A stretch of DNA of 64,000 nt from assembly GCA_000014925.1 (NCBI GenBank), contig CP000474.1:2728001-2792000 (forward strand), given 5' to 3'. Below, piece after piece: positions 8,959 through 17,934 of this stretch (its first letter is position 1; each line of letters starts with the position of its first letter). The stretch is from Paenarthrobacter aurescens TC1 (GTDB lineage: Bacteria; Actinomycetota; Actinomycetes; Actinomycetales; Micrococcaceae). A model generated the notes under the pieces. That model saw only the letters and a program-made list of their open reading frames with translations. It had not been told where the DNA came from and searched no databases. Made by a program: the position numbers and the translations under genes.

Positions 8959-10479
8959 TTAGCCGCGGAAAGCGCGGACGCGTGCGAGGGACGAGTCCTT
9001 GCCGAGGATCACCATCGACTCGAACAGCGGCGGGGAAATCCGGCGTCCTGAGATGGCGGTGCGCACAGGCCCGAAAGCTGCCCGCGGTTTGATGCCAAGG
9101 TCCTCAACCAGAGCCTGCTTGAGCGCGGTCTGGATATTCTCCGCCGTCCACTCCCCGATAGGCTCCAGTGCCGCCAAGGCAGCATCCAGGACTTCCTCCA
9201 GGTTCTGCGGAAGACCCTTGCGGGCATCATCCGCAACGTCAATGGCGTCATCGGCCTTGAACAGGAACGCCAGCATCTCGGGAGCTTCGCCCAGAAGGGT
9301 GATTCGCTCCTGAACCAGCGGGGCGGCCTCCGCGAGGATCTCTTCCTGCCGCGGGGTGAGGATTTCGCCCACGAATCCGGCGGCGCGGAGGTAGGGAACC
9401 AGCCGCTCCTTGAAGTCCTCGGCCGCAAGCATCCGGACGTGGGTTCCGTTAATGGCTTCGGCTTTCTTGATGTCGAAACGCGCCGGGTTGCCCAGGACGT
9501 CATGGATGTCGAAGTTGGCCACCAACTGCTCCACGGTGAAGATGTCCTCGTCCGCACTCAAGGACCAGCCGAGCAGCGACAGGTAATTCAGCAGGCCCTC
9601 GGGGATGAAGCCACGTTCGCGGTGCAGGAACAGGCTGGACTCGGGATCGCGCTTGGAAAGCTTCTTGTTGCCCTGGCCCATGACATAGGGCAGGTGACCG
9701 AACTCCGGCATGTACTCGGCAACACCGATGGCGTAGAGCGCTCGGTACAGCGCGATCTGACGCGGAGTGGAGCTCAGGAGGTCCTCACCGCGCAGGACGT
9801 GCGTGATTCCCATGAGGGCATCGTCCACCGGGTTCACCAGGGTGTACAGGGGGGCACCGTTGGCACGGACCACGGCGAAGTCGGGTACGGAGCCGGCCTT
9901 GAAGGTGATTTCACCGCGTACGAGGTCGTTGAACGTCAGGTCCTCATCCGGCATGCGGAGACGCAGGACGGCTTCGCGGCCTTCGGCCTTGAACTGTGCC
10001 AGCTGTTCATCCGTCAGGTGGCGGTCGAAGCCGTCGTAGCCCAGCTTCGGATCGCGACCGGCAGCCTTGTGGCGGGCTTCGATCTCATCAGGTGTGGAGT
10101 AGGACTCGTAGACGTGTCCCCCGGCCTTGAGCTTGGCGATGACATCCTGGTAGATGTCTCCGCGCTGCGACTGCCGGTACGGCTCGTGTGGTCCGCCAAC
10201 CTCTACACCCTCATCCCAGTTGATGCCAAGCCATTTGAGGGCATCCAGCAGCTGGTGGTAGCTCTCTTCGCTGTCACGGGCAGAATCCGTGTCCTCGATG
10301 CGGAAGATCAGCTTGCCACCGGTGTGGCGCGCATAGGCCCAGTTGAACAGGGCGGTGCGAATCAGGCCAACGTGCGGCGTACCCGTGGGCGACGGGCAAA
10401 AACGGACGCGGACCGGAGTCTCGGCGTTGACGGCAGGGATGGCGCTGGAGGCAGCGTTCGACGCAGAAGCAGTAGTCAT
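8959..10479 (-). CDS. gltX: Glutamyl-tRNA synthetase GltX
   Basis: Ligates glutamate to tRNA-Glu. It has 506 residues, a normal bacterial length. The HIGH-type class I signature [11 protein letters not shown] is at 29-39 and the KMSKS-type KLSKR at 273-277, with a C-terminal anticodon-binding helical domain. Alternative starts a few codons downstream are possible because the first 20 residues are Ala/Ser-rich and poorly conserved. Its nearness to tRNA-Glu and tRNA-Gln fits an actinobacterial, probably non-discriminating GluRS that feeds the GatCAB amidotransferase. This last point is known for the group and not visible here. Confidence 0.97.
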   Translation of the reverse strand: MTTASASNAASSAIPAVNAETPVRVRFCPSPTGTPHVGLIRTALFNWAYARHTGGKLIFRIEDTDSARDSEESYHQLLDALKWLGINWDEGVEVGGPHEPYRQSQRGDIYQDVIAKLKAGGHVYESYSTPDEIEARHKAAGRDPKLGYDGFDRHLTDEQLAQFKAEGREAVLRLRMPDEDLTFNDLVRGEITFKAGSVPDFAVVRANGAPLYTLVNPVDDALMGITHVLRGEDLLSSTPRQIALYRALYAIGVAEYMPEFGHLPYVMGQGNKKLSKRDPESSLFLHRERGFIPEGLLNYLSLLGWSLSADEDIFTVEQLVANFDIHDVLGNPARFDIKKAEAINGTHVRMLAAEDFKERLVPYLRAAGFVGEILTPRQEEILAEAAPLVQERITLLGEAPEMLAFLFKADDAIDVADDARKGLPQNLEEVLDAALAALEPIGEWTAENIQTALKQALVEDLGIKPRAAFGPVRTAISGRRISPPLFESMVILGKDSSLARVRAFRG

Positions 10480-10534
10480 AGTGGTTCCAACTTTACCGCT
10501 TGGCGCCGCTTCGGTTTCCCCGGCTGGGAGCGCC

Positions 10535-10580
10535 CGACGGCGGTACGCGCCTTTCGTGCGAAAGGCGCGTACCGCCGTCG
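10535..10580. terminator. Perfect 21-bp hairpin downstream of FAH gene
   Basis: Arms 10535-10555 and 10560-10580 are exact reverse complements with a GTGC loop. It lies 23 bases beyond the stop of the minus-strand FAH gene and about 55 bases upstream of gltX. No T tract follows on the minus strand, so it may be a non-canonical terminator, a processing element or a chromosome-wide palindromic element. Confidence 0.65.
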
Positions 10581-10603
10581 AGCTGTGGCCTTCGGCGGGG
10601 TGC

Positions 10604-11380
10604 CTAGCGGCGGACCACCGGGTTGGACAGGCGTCCGATGCCTTCGATCTCCACTTCGAAGCGGTCGCCCTCGCTCACCAGTCCGACACCGGCCGGGGTG
10701 CCGGTCATGATGACATCACCCGGGAGCAGGGTGAACGCGTGCGAGACGATCGAGACGAGTTCGCGTACGCCGCGGATCATCTGGTTGGTGCTGCCGTCCT
10801 GGCGGAGTTCACCATTGAGTCGGCCCTGGATGGACAGGTCTTCGTGGTCCAGCTCGGTTTCGATCCACGGGCCCAGCGGCGCCGACGTATCAAAGCCCTT
10901 GGCACGTGCCCACTGGAGGTCCGTCTTCTGGACGTCGCGGGCAGTGAGGTCGTTACCGCACGTGTACCCGAAGATGACATCGTCCGCGCGGTCCTCGGGA
11001 ACGTCCTTGCAGATGCGGCCGATGACGACGCACAGCTCGGCTTCGAAGGAAACTTCCTCCGAGAATTCCGGAAGGATGATGGGATCGTTCGGGCCGATCA
11101 CCGAGGTGTTGGGCTTCAGGAAGAGCAGCGGTTGCTGCGGAACCTCGTTGCCGAGTTCGGCAGCGTGCTCGGCGAAGTTCCTGCCGACGCCAATGACTTT
11201 GCTGCGGGGAATGATCGGAGCGAGCAACCGCACATCCTCCAGCTTGTGCTTCACGTGGGTACGTTCGACGCCGTTGAAGAAGGGGTCACCGTTGATGACA
11301 GTGATTTCCTCACTGCCGGGCTCGCCTTCAACGACGCCGTAAAGGGGATCAGAATCAACTACAAACCGGGCGATACGCAT
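10604..11380 (-). CDS. Fumarylacetoacetate hydrolase family protein
   Basis: A 258-residue protein from ATG 11380 ([19 protein letters not shown]). This start is chosen because a TAGGCT -10 box (11388-11393) lies exactly seven bases before it with no ribosome site, a leaderless pattern; an upstream start would also overlap the neighbouring gene. FAH-fold metal-binding and catalytic segments are seen: [10 protein letters not shown], the [10 protein letters not shown] metal-ligand region, [12 protein letters not shown] and a C-terminal GTPAGVG. These enzymes act on 2-oxo or oxaloacetate-like acids (fumarylpyruvate hydrolase, oxaloacetate decarboxylase); the substrate is unclear. Confidence 0.9.
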   Translation of the reverse strand: MRIARFVVDSDPLYGVVEGEPGSEEITVINGDPFFNGVERTHVKHKLEDVRLLAPIIPRSKVIGVGRNFAEHAAELGNEVPQQPLLFLKPNTSVIGPNDPIILPEFSEEVSFEAELCVVIGRICKDVPEDRADDVIFGYTCGNDLTARDVQKTDLQWARAKGFDTSAPLGPWIETELDHEDLSIQGRLNGELRQDGSTNQMIRGVRELVSIVSHAFTLLPGDVIMTGTPAGVGLVSEGDRFEVEIEGIGRLSNPVVRR

Positions 11381-11403
11381 GGGCTCAAGCCTACCGTCAG
11401 CGT

Positions 11404-12255
11404 TTAGCTTCGGAGGTAATCCAACTGGGCCGCGACGGATGTCTCCGCCGCCCACCTGACGGAAGGGTCGACGTCGGGATAAACGGCATCGGTAACGGCA
11501 GGTATCGATGCATCCTGTCCCAGGGAATTCAGCGCCGCCCTGATTTGATCGAGCCGCTGCTCACGGTGGTCACGGTACTCGCGGCACTTCTCGTCCAAGG
11601 CCGGTAGCACAGGCCCATGTGCGGGCAGCAGTGTTGCGGGCCCCATCGCTTCCAGCTTGTCCAAGCTTGAAAGGTAGTCGCCCAATCGACCATCCGGAAA
11701 GTCCAACACGGTGGTGCCACGACCCAAAATGGTGTCCCCCGTGAGGACGGATCCGGTGGGGCCGTCATGAGGGAGATGGAAACAGAGAGAGTCGGACGTG
11801 TGGCCCGGGGTTGCCACCACACGGATCTCCACGCCACCCGCGGTCAGGACCTCGCCGCCCATCAGCGGCTCGCCGCCATGGCAATGCTCCAGCAACGCAG
11901 CACGCACCGGCGCCCCGGTGATCTGATGGAACCGCGCTGACGCCTCGGTGTGGTCAGCATGCCGGTGAGTGATGAGTACGACGTCCACTACGCCTGCCGA
12001 TGCCAAGACGGCCAAGTGCTCTTCGTCGTCAGGACCCGGATCGACAACCGCGACGTAAGGGGATCCCGGGGCGCCGATGACGTACGAGTTGGTACCGTCC
12101 AGACTCATCGGACCCGGGTTCGGGGCCAATCGGAAACGGGTGAGCTCACTGCTGCGCTGGAGGGAACTGCTGGGCTGGGGGGAACTGCTGGGCTGGGGGG
12201 AAGAGTCGCCATTGATGGGTGAGTTGCCGGAAGTCGCCTTTGATTCTGAAGTCAC
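11404..12255 (-). CDS. Metallo-beta-lactamase-fold hydrolase
   Basis: About 283 residues if translation begins at GTG 12255. A longer frame back to 12306 would enter the repeat array and is disfavoured. The HxHxDH metal motif appears as THRHADHTEASARFH, followed by further ligands in TPGHTSDS and a GDTILGRGT segment, with a C-terminal HGP. The family includes glyoxalase II-like and LACTB2-like hydrolases. The N-terminal 35 residues are a Ser/Pro/Gln low-complexity stretch encoded by short imperfect repeats (12157-12200), so the real start may be closer to LTRFRLAPNPGP. The FAH-family gene follows 23 bases beyond its stop. Confidence 0.88.
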   Translation of the reverse strand: MTSESKATSGNSPINGDSSPQPSSSPQPSSSLQRSSELTRFRLAPNPGPMSLDGTNSYVIGAPGSPYVAVVDPGPDDEEHLAVLASAGVVDVVLITHRHADHTEASARFHQITGAPVRAALLEHCHGGEPLMGGEVLTAGGVEIRVVATPGHTSDSLCFHLPHDGPTGSVLTGDTILGRGTTVLDFPDGRLGDYLSSLDKLEAMGPATLLPAHGPVLPALDEKCREYRDHREQRLDQIRAALNSLGQDASIPAVTDAVYPDVDPSVRWAAETSVAAQLDYLRS

Positions 12256-12281
12256 TGTCCCATCTTGGCACTGAACCAACC

Positions 12282-12411
12282 CTCTCTCACATCCCACACC
12301 CTTCAACCCAACCCTCTCTCACATCCCACACCCTTCACCCCAGCCCTCTCTCACATCCCACAACCCAACCCTCTCTCACATCCCACGCCCTTCACCCCAA
12401 CCCTCTCTCAC
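12282..12411. repeat. Tandem repeat array A, 32-bp period, CTCTCTCAC core
   Basis: Five copies of a CTCTCTCACATCCCAC-containing unit start at 12282, 12314, 12346, 12371 and 12403. The steps are 32, 32, 25 and 32 bp, so one unit has lost 7 bp. The array occupies the gap between the metallo-beta-lactamase gene and ilvE. No credible gene is present from 12256 to 12690. Confidence 0.9.
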
Positions 12412-12510
12412 ATCTCACAACCTTCCCAAGGCACGACGCCGTCAAGCGGCTGAGGTGCCAGCATCGCCGGCGTCGAACGCCCCTGCCGGAAGGTGAGTCA
12501 GGGTTCGACG

Positions 12511-12603
12511 CAAACCCGAGGGATCTGCGAGAGCGTCCGCCCCAAACCCGAGGGATCTGCGAGAGCGTCCGCCCCAAACCCGAGGGATCTGCGAGAGCGT
12601 CCG
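12511..12603. repeat. Tandem repeat array B, 32-bp period
   Basis: Nearly three copies of a unit containing AAACCCGAGGGATCTGCGAG begin at 12512, 12544 and 12576, a period of exactly 32 bp, and are identical over the compared length. The array lies 100 bp from array A, which has the same period but a different unit, and just before the ilvE terminator. Confidence 0.9.
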
Positions 12604-12613
12604 GGAAGCAGAA

Positions 12614-12656
12614 ACGGCGGCCCTTCCGCTTGTCTGCCAAGTGGAAGGGCCGCCGT
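12614..12656 (-). terminator. Terminator of ilvE
   Basis: A 19-bp stem (12614-12632 with 12638-12656, one G-T pair, loop TCTGC) is followed on the minus strand by TTTCTGCTT. It starts 34 bases beyond the ilvE stop. Confidence 0.85.
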
Positions 12657-12690
12657 CGCGCGTCTTCAGTCGTGCCAGGAAACCCGGGTA

Positions 12691-13803
12691 CTAGACCAGG
12701 CGGGTCAGCCAGCCGTGGGTGTCCTCGACGGTTCCGGTTTGGATGCCCAGGAGCTGCTCGCGGATAGCCATGGTGGTTTCCCCGGCCTTCGCGTCTTCGG
12801 AGCCGATGAATTCCGTGGCGTCCTTGAGGACACCAATCGGAGTGATCACTGCGGCCGTGCCACAAGCGAAGACTTCGGTGATCTCACCTGAGGCCACGCC
12901 GTCACGCCACTCGTCCAGGGTGATCTTGCGCTCTGTCACTTCACGACCCATGTCCTTAGCCACCTGAATAACGGACATCCGGGTGACGCCTTCAAGGATG
13001 GTGCCGCTGAGCGCGGGAGTGACCAGAGAGCCGTCCTTCATGACGAAGAAGACGTTCATGCCACCGAGTTCTTCCACGGCGTCATCGTTGAAGTGGTCAA
13101 GGAACAGTACCTGCTTGCAACCGTTCGCTTCGGCTTCCTGCTGCGCAATCAGGGAAGCTGCGTAGTTGCCCCCGCACTTGGCAGCACCGGTACCGCCACG
13201 GCCCGCACGGGCGTATTCGCGGGAGATCCAGATGGAGACGGGCTTGAGCTCGCCGCCAAAGTAGTTGCCGGCGGGCGAAGCGATGACGCGGAAAGACACC
13301 TCGCGCGCGGCCCGAACACCAAGGAACGCCTCCGTGGCGATCATGAACGGGCGCAGGTAAAGGGCTTCTCCGTCGCCGGAAGGAACCCATTCCTTGTCTG
13401 CCTGCACGAGTTCGCGGATGGCACCAAGGAAGTACTCCTCGGGCAACTCCGGGAGGGCGAGGCGGCGTGCGGACTTGTTTAGGCGCGCGGCGTTGGCTTC
13501 GGGCCGGAAGGTCCAGACAGAGCCGTCAGCGTGACGGTAGGCCTTGAGGCCTTCGAAGATTTCCTGGCCGTAGTGCAGGACTGCGGCCGAGGGGTCCAGG
13601 GAAATGGGTCCGTAGGGCTCGATCCGGGCATTCTGCCAACCGCCATTCCCATCGGCGTCAACCTTGTAGTCGACGACGGCGGTGTGGTCGGTGAAGTAGT
13701 CGCCGAAGCCTGGGTTCGCCAGGACGGCTGCACGCTCCTCAGCAGACTTCGGGGTTTCCGAAAGCTGCTGGCTGAATTCGACGCCGTGGGCAGTCTGAGT
13801 CAT
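12691..13803 (-). CDS. ilvE: Branched-chain amino acid aminotransferase IlvE
   Basis: PLP enzyme (fold type IV) for the last step of valine, leucine and isoleucine synthesis. It has 370 residues. The PLP lysine is about K209 in [15 protein letters not shown], and the conserved [10 protein letters not shown] is at about 81-90. A GGAGG ribosome site precedes ATG 13803. It lies 119 bp after leuB on the same strand, with room for its own promoter, and ends at a strong hairpin. Length and motifs match the actinobacterial group II enzymes. Confidence 0.96.
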   Translation of the reverse strand: MTQTAHGVEFSQQLSETPKSAEERAAVLANPGFGDYFTDHTAVVDYKVDADGNGGWQNARIEPYGPISLDPSAAVLHYGQEIFEGLKAYRHADGSVWTFRPEANAARLNKSARRLALPELPEEYFLGAIRELVQADKEWVPSGDGEALYLRPFMIATEAFLGVRAAREVSFRVIASPAGNYFGGELKPVSIWISREYARAGRGGTGAAKCGGNYAASLIAQQEAEANGCKQVLFLDHFNDDAVEELGGMNVFFVMKDGSLVTPALSGTILEGVTRMSVIQVAKDMGREVTERKITLDEWRDGVASGEITEVFACGTAAVITPIGVLKDATEFIGSEDAKAGETTMAIREQLLGIQTGTVEDTHGWLTRLV

Positions 13804-13922
13804 GTTTCCTCCACAGTCAGCTACCTGGCAGGGCGAACCGGGCCCCCAAAAGGGTGTGGTTCAGCGATGGACCAGGGAAGCAGGTAAATAATTCAACACA
13901 AGCTTACGCCTGAGTAATGGGC

Positions 13923-14975
13923 CTAAAGTGCGGCCGCGATGGCATCGCCGATGGCAGCTGTGCTGCGTGGCTCACCGGTGCGGCTTTCGACGTCGGCGAC
14001 TACTGCCGCTTCGATCTTGCGGGCCGCCGTGGTGTAGCCAAGGTGGTCCAGGAGTAGCACTGCGGAGAGGATGGCCGCCGTGGGATCGGCTTTTTGCTGT
14101 CCGGCGATATCCGGAGCTGAGCCGTGAACGGGCTCAAACATGGACGGTGCCGTGCGGTCCATGTTGATGTTGCCCGATGCCGCCAGGCCGATGCCGCCTG
14201 TGATGGCAGCGGCGAGGTCGGTGAGGATGTCGCCGAACAGGTTGTCGGTGACGATGACATCAAAACGGGAGGGGTCGGTCACCATGAAGATGGTGGCGGC
14301 GTCAATGTGCAGGTAGTCGTGGGTGACCTCGGGGAACTCCCGGGCCACGGCCTCGACCGTGCGCTTCCACAAATGACCGGCGAAGACCAGCACATTGTGC
14401 TTGTGGACGAGTGTGACGTGCTTGCGCGGGCGATCGCTGGCGCGGCGGAAGGCATCGCGGACAACGCGCTCCACACCGTGAGCCGTGTTGAGGGCAACTT
14501 CCGTGGCTACCTCGTGGGGAGTACCGCCCCGGAGGGTGCCGCCGTTGCCCACGTAGGGACCTTCGGTACCTTCGCGGACCACGATGAAATCGATCTCGCC
14601 GGGGTTCGCCAGTGGGCTGCCGACGGTGCCGTACAGGCGGGACGGGCGCAGGTTAACATAGTGGTCCAGGCTGAAGCGGAGCTTGAGGAGCATCTCGCGT
14701 TCAATGATGCCGGAGGGGATGCGCGTGTCACCCGGGGCTGCACCCACGGCTCCGAAGAGGATGGCATCGCGGGTGCGCAGGTCTGCAAGGACCTCGTCAG
14801 GGAGGGTCTCGCCGGTCTCAAGCCAGTGCTGTGCGCCAAGCTTGTAGTTGGTCAGCTCCAGGGCCACGCCCTGGGCGGCGACAGCCTTTTCGAGGACCTT
14901 GACGGCTTCAGCGATGACCTCAGGGCCGATGCCGTCGCCGGGGATGACAGCGAGATTGATGGACGTTGCACTCAT
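13923..14975 (-). CDS. leuB: 3-isopropylmalate dehydrogenase LeuB
   Basis: NAD-dependent oxidative decarboxylation of 3-isopropylmalate in leucine synthesis. It has 350 residues from ATG 14975 ([20 protein letters not shown]); a start at 15011 would add 12 unlikely residues. The nucleotide-fold signature IPGDGIGPE is followed by the substrate arginines in [21 protein letters not shown] region and a C-terminal [20 protein letters not shown] segment that holds the NAD-binding loop. It stands alone, about 17 kb from leuCD but on the same strand, between ilvE and the divergent two-component system. Confidence 0.96.
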   Translation of the reverse strand: MSATSINLAVIPGDGIGPEVIAEAVKVLEKAVAAQGVALELTNYKLGAQHWLETGETLPDEVLADLRTRDAILFGAVGAAPGDTRIPSGIIEREMLLKLRFSLDHYVNLRPSRLYGTVGSPLANPGEIDFIVVREGTEGPYVGNGGTLRGGTPHEVATEVALNTAHGVERVVRDAFRRASDRPRKHVTLVHKHNVLVFAGHLWKRTVEAVAREFPEVTHDYLHIDAATIFMVTDPSRFDVIVTDNLFGDILTDLAAAITGGIGLAASGNINMDRTAPSMFEPVHGSAPDIAGQQKADPTAAILSAVLLLDHLGYTTAARKIEAAVVADVESRTGEPRSTAAIGDAIAAAL

Positions 14976-15058
14976 AGCTCTATCTAGCCAAGCAATCCAC
15001 ATGCTGGTCAAAATCGTCTCACTCTGCGAACACTCGCTTGCCTGCAGCCTGGGTCGGA

Positions 15059-15086
15059 CTCAGACCACGGCATGATGCTCGAGCAT
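15059..15086 (+). promoter_or_regulatory. Operator candidate upstream of the histidine kinase
   Basis: CTCAGACCACGGCATGA (15059-15075) also occurs, with a single change, upstream of the ABC transporter at 17052-17068. It is joined to a perfect palindrome ATGCTCGAGCAT (15075-15086). A TAGAGT -10 box follows at 15099-15104. Likely bound by the response regulator encoded downstream; this is inference. Confidence 0.55.
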
Positions 15087-15110
15087 GGAGCGAGCACATA
15101 GAGTCATAGC

Positions 15111-16295
15111 GTGGATAGAAGGCACGAGATATACGAATGGTTCCGGATCAACCGATTCAAGGTTGATATGACGGCCACGTGCCTCCTCATCCTCCTTTTT
15201 GGTCCCGTATATCTGGTCGCGGACCGGCCTTGGCTGTTCCTCTTGTCCTGCAGCCTCCTGCTTCCCCTCGCATGGCGACGCACCCGCCCGGCCGTTGCGG
15301 CCGGCGTCGTCATCCTGGTGTGCCTCGTCCAGTGGGCGGTGGCTGCCGAACCTGTAGCCGGACAGATAGCCGTCCCGCTTGTCATCTACGCGACGGCTGC
15401 TTATGGCCCCGCGTGGGCGAGTCGGACGGTTCTTCTGGCCGGACTGTTAGGTGGGGTCATGCTTACCACCCGCCTCTTTTCAACCACCGCTGAGTCCGGC
15501 ATCCTGGGCCTCACCATCGGTGCGCTCTATACGGTGTTGATCTGGATGCTGGTGCTGGTGAGCTGGACCCTGGGCGACCTCACGCGCGTACGTCGGTTAC
15601 AGCTCCAGGCCCTTGAGGACCGCACGCGGAGGCTTGAGGTGGAGCAGATGCAGGAACGGAAACTGGCCGCCGCCGATGAACGCTCGCACATTGCCCGGGA
15701 GATGCACGACATCGTGGCGCACTCCCTGTCCGTCATCATCACCCAGGCCGACGGAGCCCGTTATGCGGCGGCCGCCAAACCCGAACTCGCGACCGAGGCG
15801 TTGGCCACTATTGCGGCCACGGGCCGGGATTCGCTGGGCGAGATGCGAAGACTGCTGGGCGTCCTCCGCTCCGACGACGATTCCCCTACCCGCCCTCAAC
15901 CCCGGCTTTCGGACCTGGACGAGCTCCTGCTCGGTTTCCGTGCCGCCACGCTTCAGGTCACCTTTGAACAAAGCGGCGCACCGCGTAGGGCCCTTCCTGC
16001 AGGTGCCGAACTGACGGCGTACAGGATCATCCAGGAAGCCCTCACCAACGTGATGAAGCACGCAGGACCAAGAGCGACGGCGGCGGTCACCCTGGCGTGG
16101 CAGGCCCGCGGCCTGCAGGTGGACGTCGTCGACGACGGCCGGGGCGCCGCCGCCGATCCGCCGACTGCCGGTGGAGGTAACGGCCTGAGGGGAATGGGCG
16201 AGCGTGTCTCGCTCTACGATGGTTCCTTGACCGCAGGCCCGGAACAGGGCGGCGGTTTCCGTGTGTCCGCTTTCATCCCTTATTCGGAGGCCTGA
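15111..16295 (+). CDS. Sensor histidine kinase (NarL/DesK-type)
   Basis: A 394-residue membrane kinase. The N-terminal half carries several hydrophobic segments (about residues 20-155); a HisKA_3 dimerisation domain follows with phospho-acceptor H199 in REMHDIVAHSLSV and a HATPase domain ending in NGLRGMGERVSLYDGSL. There is no periplasmic sensor domain of note, as in kinases that sense membrane or cell-wall stress through their membrane part. GTG 15111 is taken as start because a TAGAGT -10 box ends seven bases before it (leaderless). It overlaps nothing and is followed three bases later by its response regulator. Confidence 0.92.
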   Translation: MDRRHEIYEWFRINRFKVDMTATCLLILLFGPVYLVADRPWLFLLSCSLLLPLAWRRTRPAVAAGVVILVCLVQWAVAAEPVAGQIAVPLVIYATAAYGPAWASRTVLLAGLLGGVMLTTRLFSTTAESGILGLTIGALYTVLIWMLVLVSWTLGDLTRVRRLQLQALEDRTRRLEVEQMQERKLAAADERSHIAREMHDIVAHSLSVIITQADGARYAAAAKPELATEALATIAATGRDSLGEMRRLLGVLRSDDDSPTRPQPRLSDLDELLLGFRAATLQVTFEQSGAPRRALPAGAELTAYRIIQEALTNVMKHAGPRATAAVTLAWQARGLQVDVVDDGRGAAADPPTAGGGNGLRGMGERVSLYDGSLTAGPEQGGGFRVSAFIPYSEA

Positions 16296-16298
16296 GCC

Positions 16299-17012
16299 AT
16301 GCCTGTAGTTCCTTCACCTATCCGGGTGGCACTCGTCGATGACCAGCAATTGGTTCGCTCGGGATTTGGCATGCTGATCAATTCCCAGCCCGACCTCGAA
16401 GTTGTGGCCGAAGCAGGCAACGGTATCGAGGCCGTCCAAGCGCTCAGTGCCACCACGGCCGATGTGGTCCTGATGGACGTCCGGATGCCCGGGATGGACG
16501 GTATTGAAGCAACCCGTCGCATCCTGGAGCAGGCAGCGGCACAGCCGACGGGTTCGCAGCGGGCTGAGATCAAGATCGTGGTCCTCACCACCTTTGACCT
16601 GGACGAGTACGCCCTTGCCGCCATCCAGGCAGGCGCCAGTGGATTCCTCCTGAAGGATGCACCTCCGGAGGAACTTCTCGAGGCCATCCGTACCGTTTTC
16701 CGCGGGGACGCCGTGATTGCCCCGTCTACCACCAGACGCCTGCTTGACCACGTGGCGCCACTCCTGAGGACGCAGACGCCGGAGCAAACTGAGCATGCTG
16801 CCGCCGTCGAGCGCCTTACCGCCCGCGAGCGCGAGGTGTTCCAGCTGATTGCGCAGGGACAGTCGAACCCGGAGATCGCGGCGGGGCTGTTCCTTTCCGA
16901 GGCCACGGTCAAGACCCATGTAGGGCATATCCTGGCGAAGCTAGGCGCACGGGACCGCGTTCAAGTGGTGGTCATCGCGTATGAAACCGGTGTCGTAGCC
17001 CCTGGCACCTAG
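16299..17012 (+). CDS. Response regulator, NarL/LuxR family
   Basis: A 237-residue DNA-binding response regulator. The receiver domain has acidic pocket DD at 14-15, phospho-acceptor D60 in LMDVRMPGMDG and a conserved lysine in FLLKDAPPEE. The C-terminal LuxR-type helix-turn-helix begins at LTAREREVFQLIAQG. It is co-transcribed with the kinase (3-bp gap) and followed 124 bases later by an ABC exporter operon whose promoter carries the same box as the kinase promoter. The likely targets are both promoters. Confidence 0.94.
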   Translation: MPVVPSPIRVALVDDQQLVRSGFGMLINSQPDLEVVAEAGNGIEAVQALSATTADVVLMDVRMPGMDGIEATRRILEQAAAQPTGSQRAEIKIVVLTTFDLDEYALAAIQAGASGFLLKDAPPEELLEAIRTVFRGDAVIAPSTTRRLLDHVAPLLRTQTPEQTEHAAAVERLTAREREVFQLIAQGQSNPEIAAGLFLSEATVKTHVGHILAKLGARDRVQVVVIAYETGVVAPGT

Positions 17013-17028
17013 AAGGAACATCCGGCTG

Positions 17029-17070
17029 GCTCATACCGGCCGACTGCCAGTCTCAGACCACGGTATGAGC
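17029..17070 (+). promoter_or_regulatory. Inverted-repeat operator candidate upstream of ABC exporter
   Basis: GCTCATACCG (17029-17038) and CGGTATGAGC (17061-17070) form an exact 10-bp inverted repeat separated by 22 bases. The right arm lies within the box shared with the kinase promoter (CTCAGACCACGGTATGA, 17052-17068). A TAGCGT -10 box at 17125-17130 precedes ATG 17137 by six bases. Confidence 0.6.
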
Positions 17071-17136
17071 AGGCACCCGGAACAATGGGCCCGCGGCCCG
17101 ATCCAGCAGGGCAGCCCTGAACCATAGCGTGGAACC

Positions 17137-17931
17137 ATGACAACTTTCACGTCTCTCCCCCACCCGTCAGGAACCGATCGCCCCGCAGGCTCGGCAGGCG
17201 CCCAGGCCCGTCCCGCCGTGGAGGCTCATGAGCTGACCAAGAGCTACGGCCGCGCCGATACCACCGTCACGGCCCTGAACAAAGTGTCCTTGAGCTTCGA
17301 CGCCGGGAAGTTCACTGCCATCATGGGACCGTCCGGTTCCGGCAAGTCCACTTTGATGCATTGCCTCGCCGGCTTGGATACGGCTGATTCCGGGCGGATT
17401 GTGCTGGGCGGCACGGAACTGACGGGGCTGAACGACCGCCAGCTCACGGCGCTCCGCCGCGAGAGGATCGGCTTTGTTTTCCAGGCGTTCAACCTTGTGC
17501 CCACCTTGACTGCCGAACAGAACATCACGCTCCCCCTCGCCTTGGCAGGAACCACTGCCGACGCCGGATGGCTGGACACCGTTGTCAGCACCCTTGGGCT
17601 CAAGGACCGTTTGAAGCACCGGCCGCATGAGCTCTCGGGCGGCCAGCAGCAGCGTGTGGCGGTTGCCCGGGCGTTGCTGACGCGTCCCGACGTCGTGTTC
17701 GGCGACGAACCTACCGGCAACCTGGACTCAAGGGCGGGCGGAGAAGTCCTGGCGTTGCTGCGCCGGAGCAGCCAGGAGATGGGGCAGACCATCATCATGG
17801 TCACGCACGATCCCGTGGCAGCCAGCTACGCGGACCGGGTGGTGCTGATGAGCGACGGAGGACTGGTGGGCGAGATTCACGATCCCACAGCAGACTCTGT
17901 GCTCGTTGCACTTGGCAAGCTGGGGGCTTAA
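17137..17931 (+). CDS. ABC transporter ATP-binding protein (LolD/MacB type)
   Basis: A 264-residue ATPase. Walker A GPSGSGKST is at 64-72, the LSGGQQQR signature in the second half, and Walker B VVFGDEPTGNLD directly after it. The FQAFNLVPTLTAEQN Q-loop segment is typical of LolD/MacB/FtsE-like ATPases that pair with FtsX-type permeases. An unusual Pro/Ala-rich N-terminal 28 residues precedes the domain. Translation is probably leaderless. The permease follows after 3 bases. Since a NarL-type two-component system lies upstream, the exporter probably handles the peptide or envelope stress that the kinase senses; inferred from synteny. Confidence 0.94.
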   Translation: MTTFTSLPHPSGTDRPAGSAGAQARPAVEAHELTKSYGRADTTVTALNKVSLSFDAGKFTAIMGPSGSGKSTLMHCLAGLDTADSGRIVLGGTELTGLNDRQLTALRRERIGFVFQAFNLVPTLTAEQNITLPLALAGTTADAGWLDTVVSTLGLKDRLKHRPHELSGGQQQRVAVARALLTRPDVVFGDEPTGNLDSRAGGEVLALLRRSSQEMGQTIIMVTHDPVAASYADRVVLMSDGGLVGEIHDPTADSVLVALGKLGA

Positions 17932-17934
17932 AGC

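Noticed and set aside
12282..12603. CRISPR array
   Set aside because: The whole 32-bp unit is repeated; there are no unique spacers and no cas genes in the window.
12219..12767. Proline/serine-rich ORF across the repeat island
   Set aside because: The reading frame exists only because of the tandem repeats; it overlaps two hairpins and the ilvE coding end and has no ribosome site.
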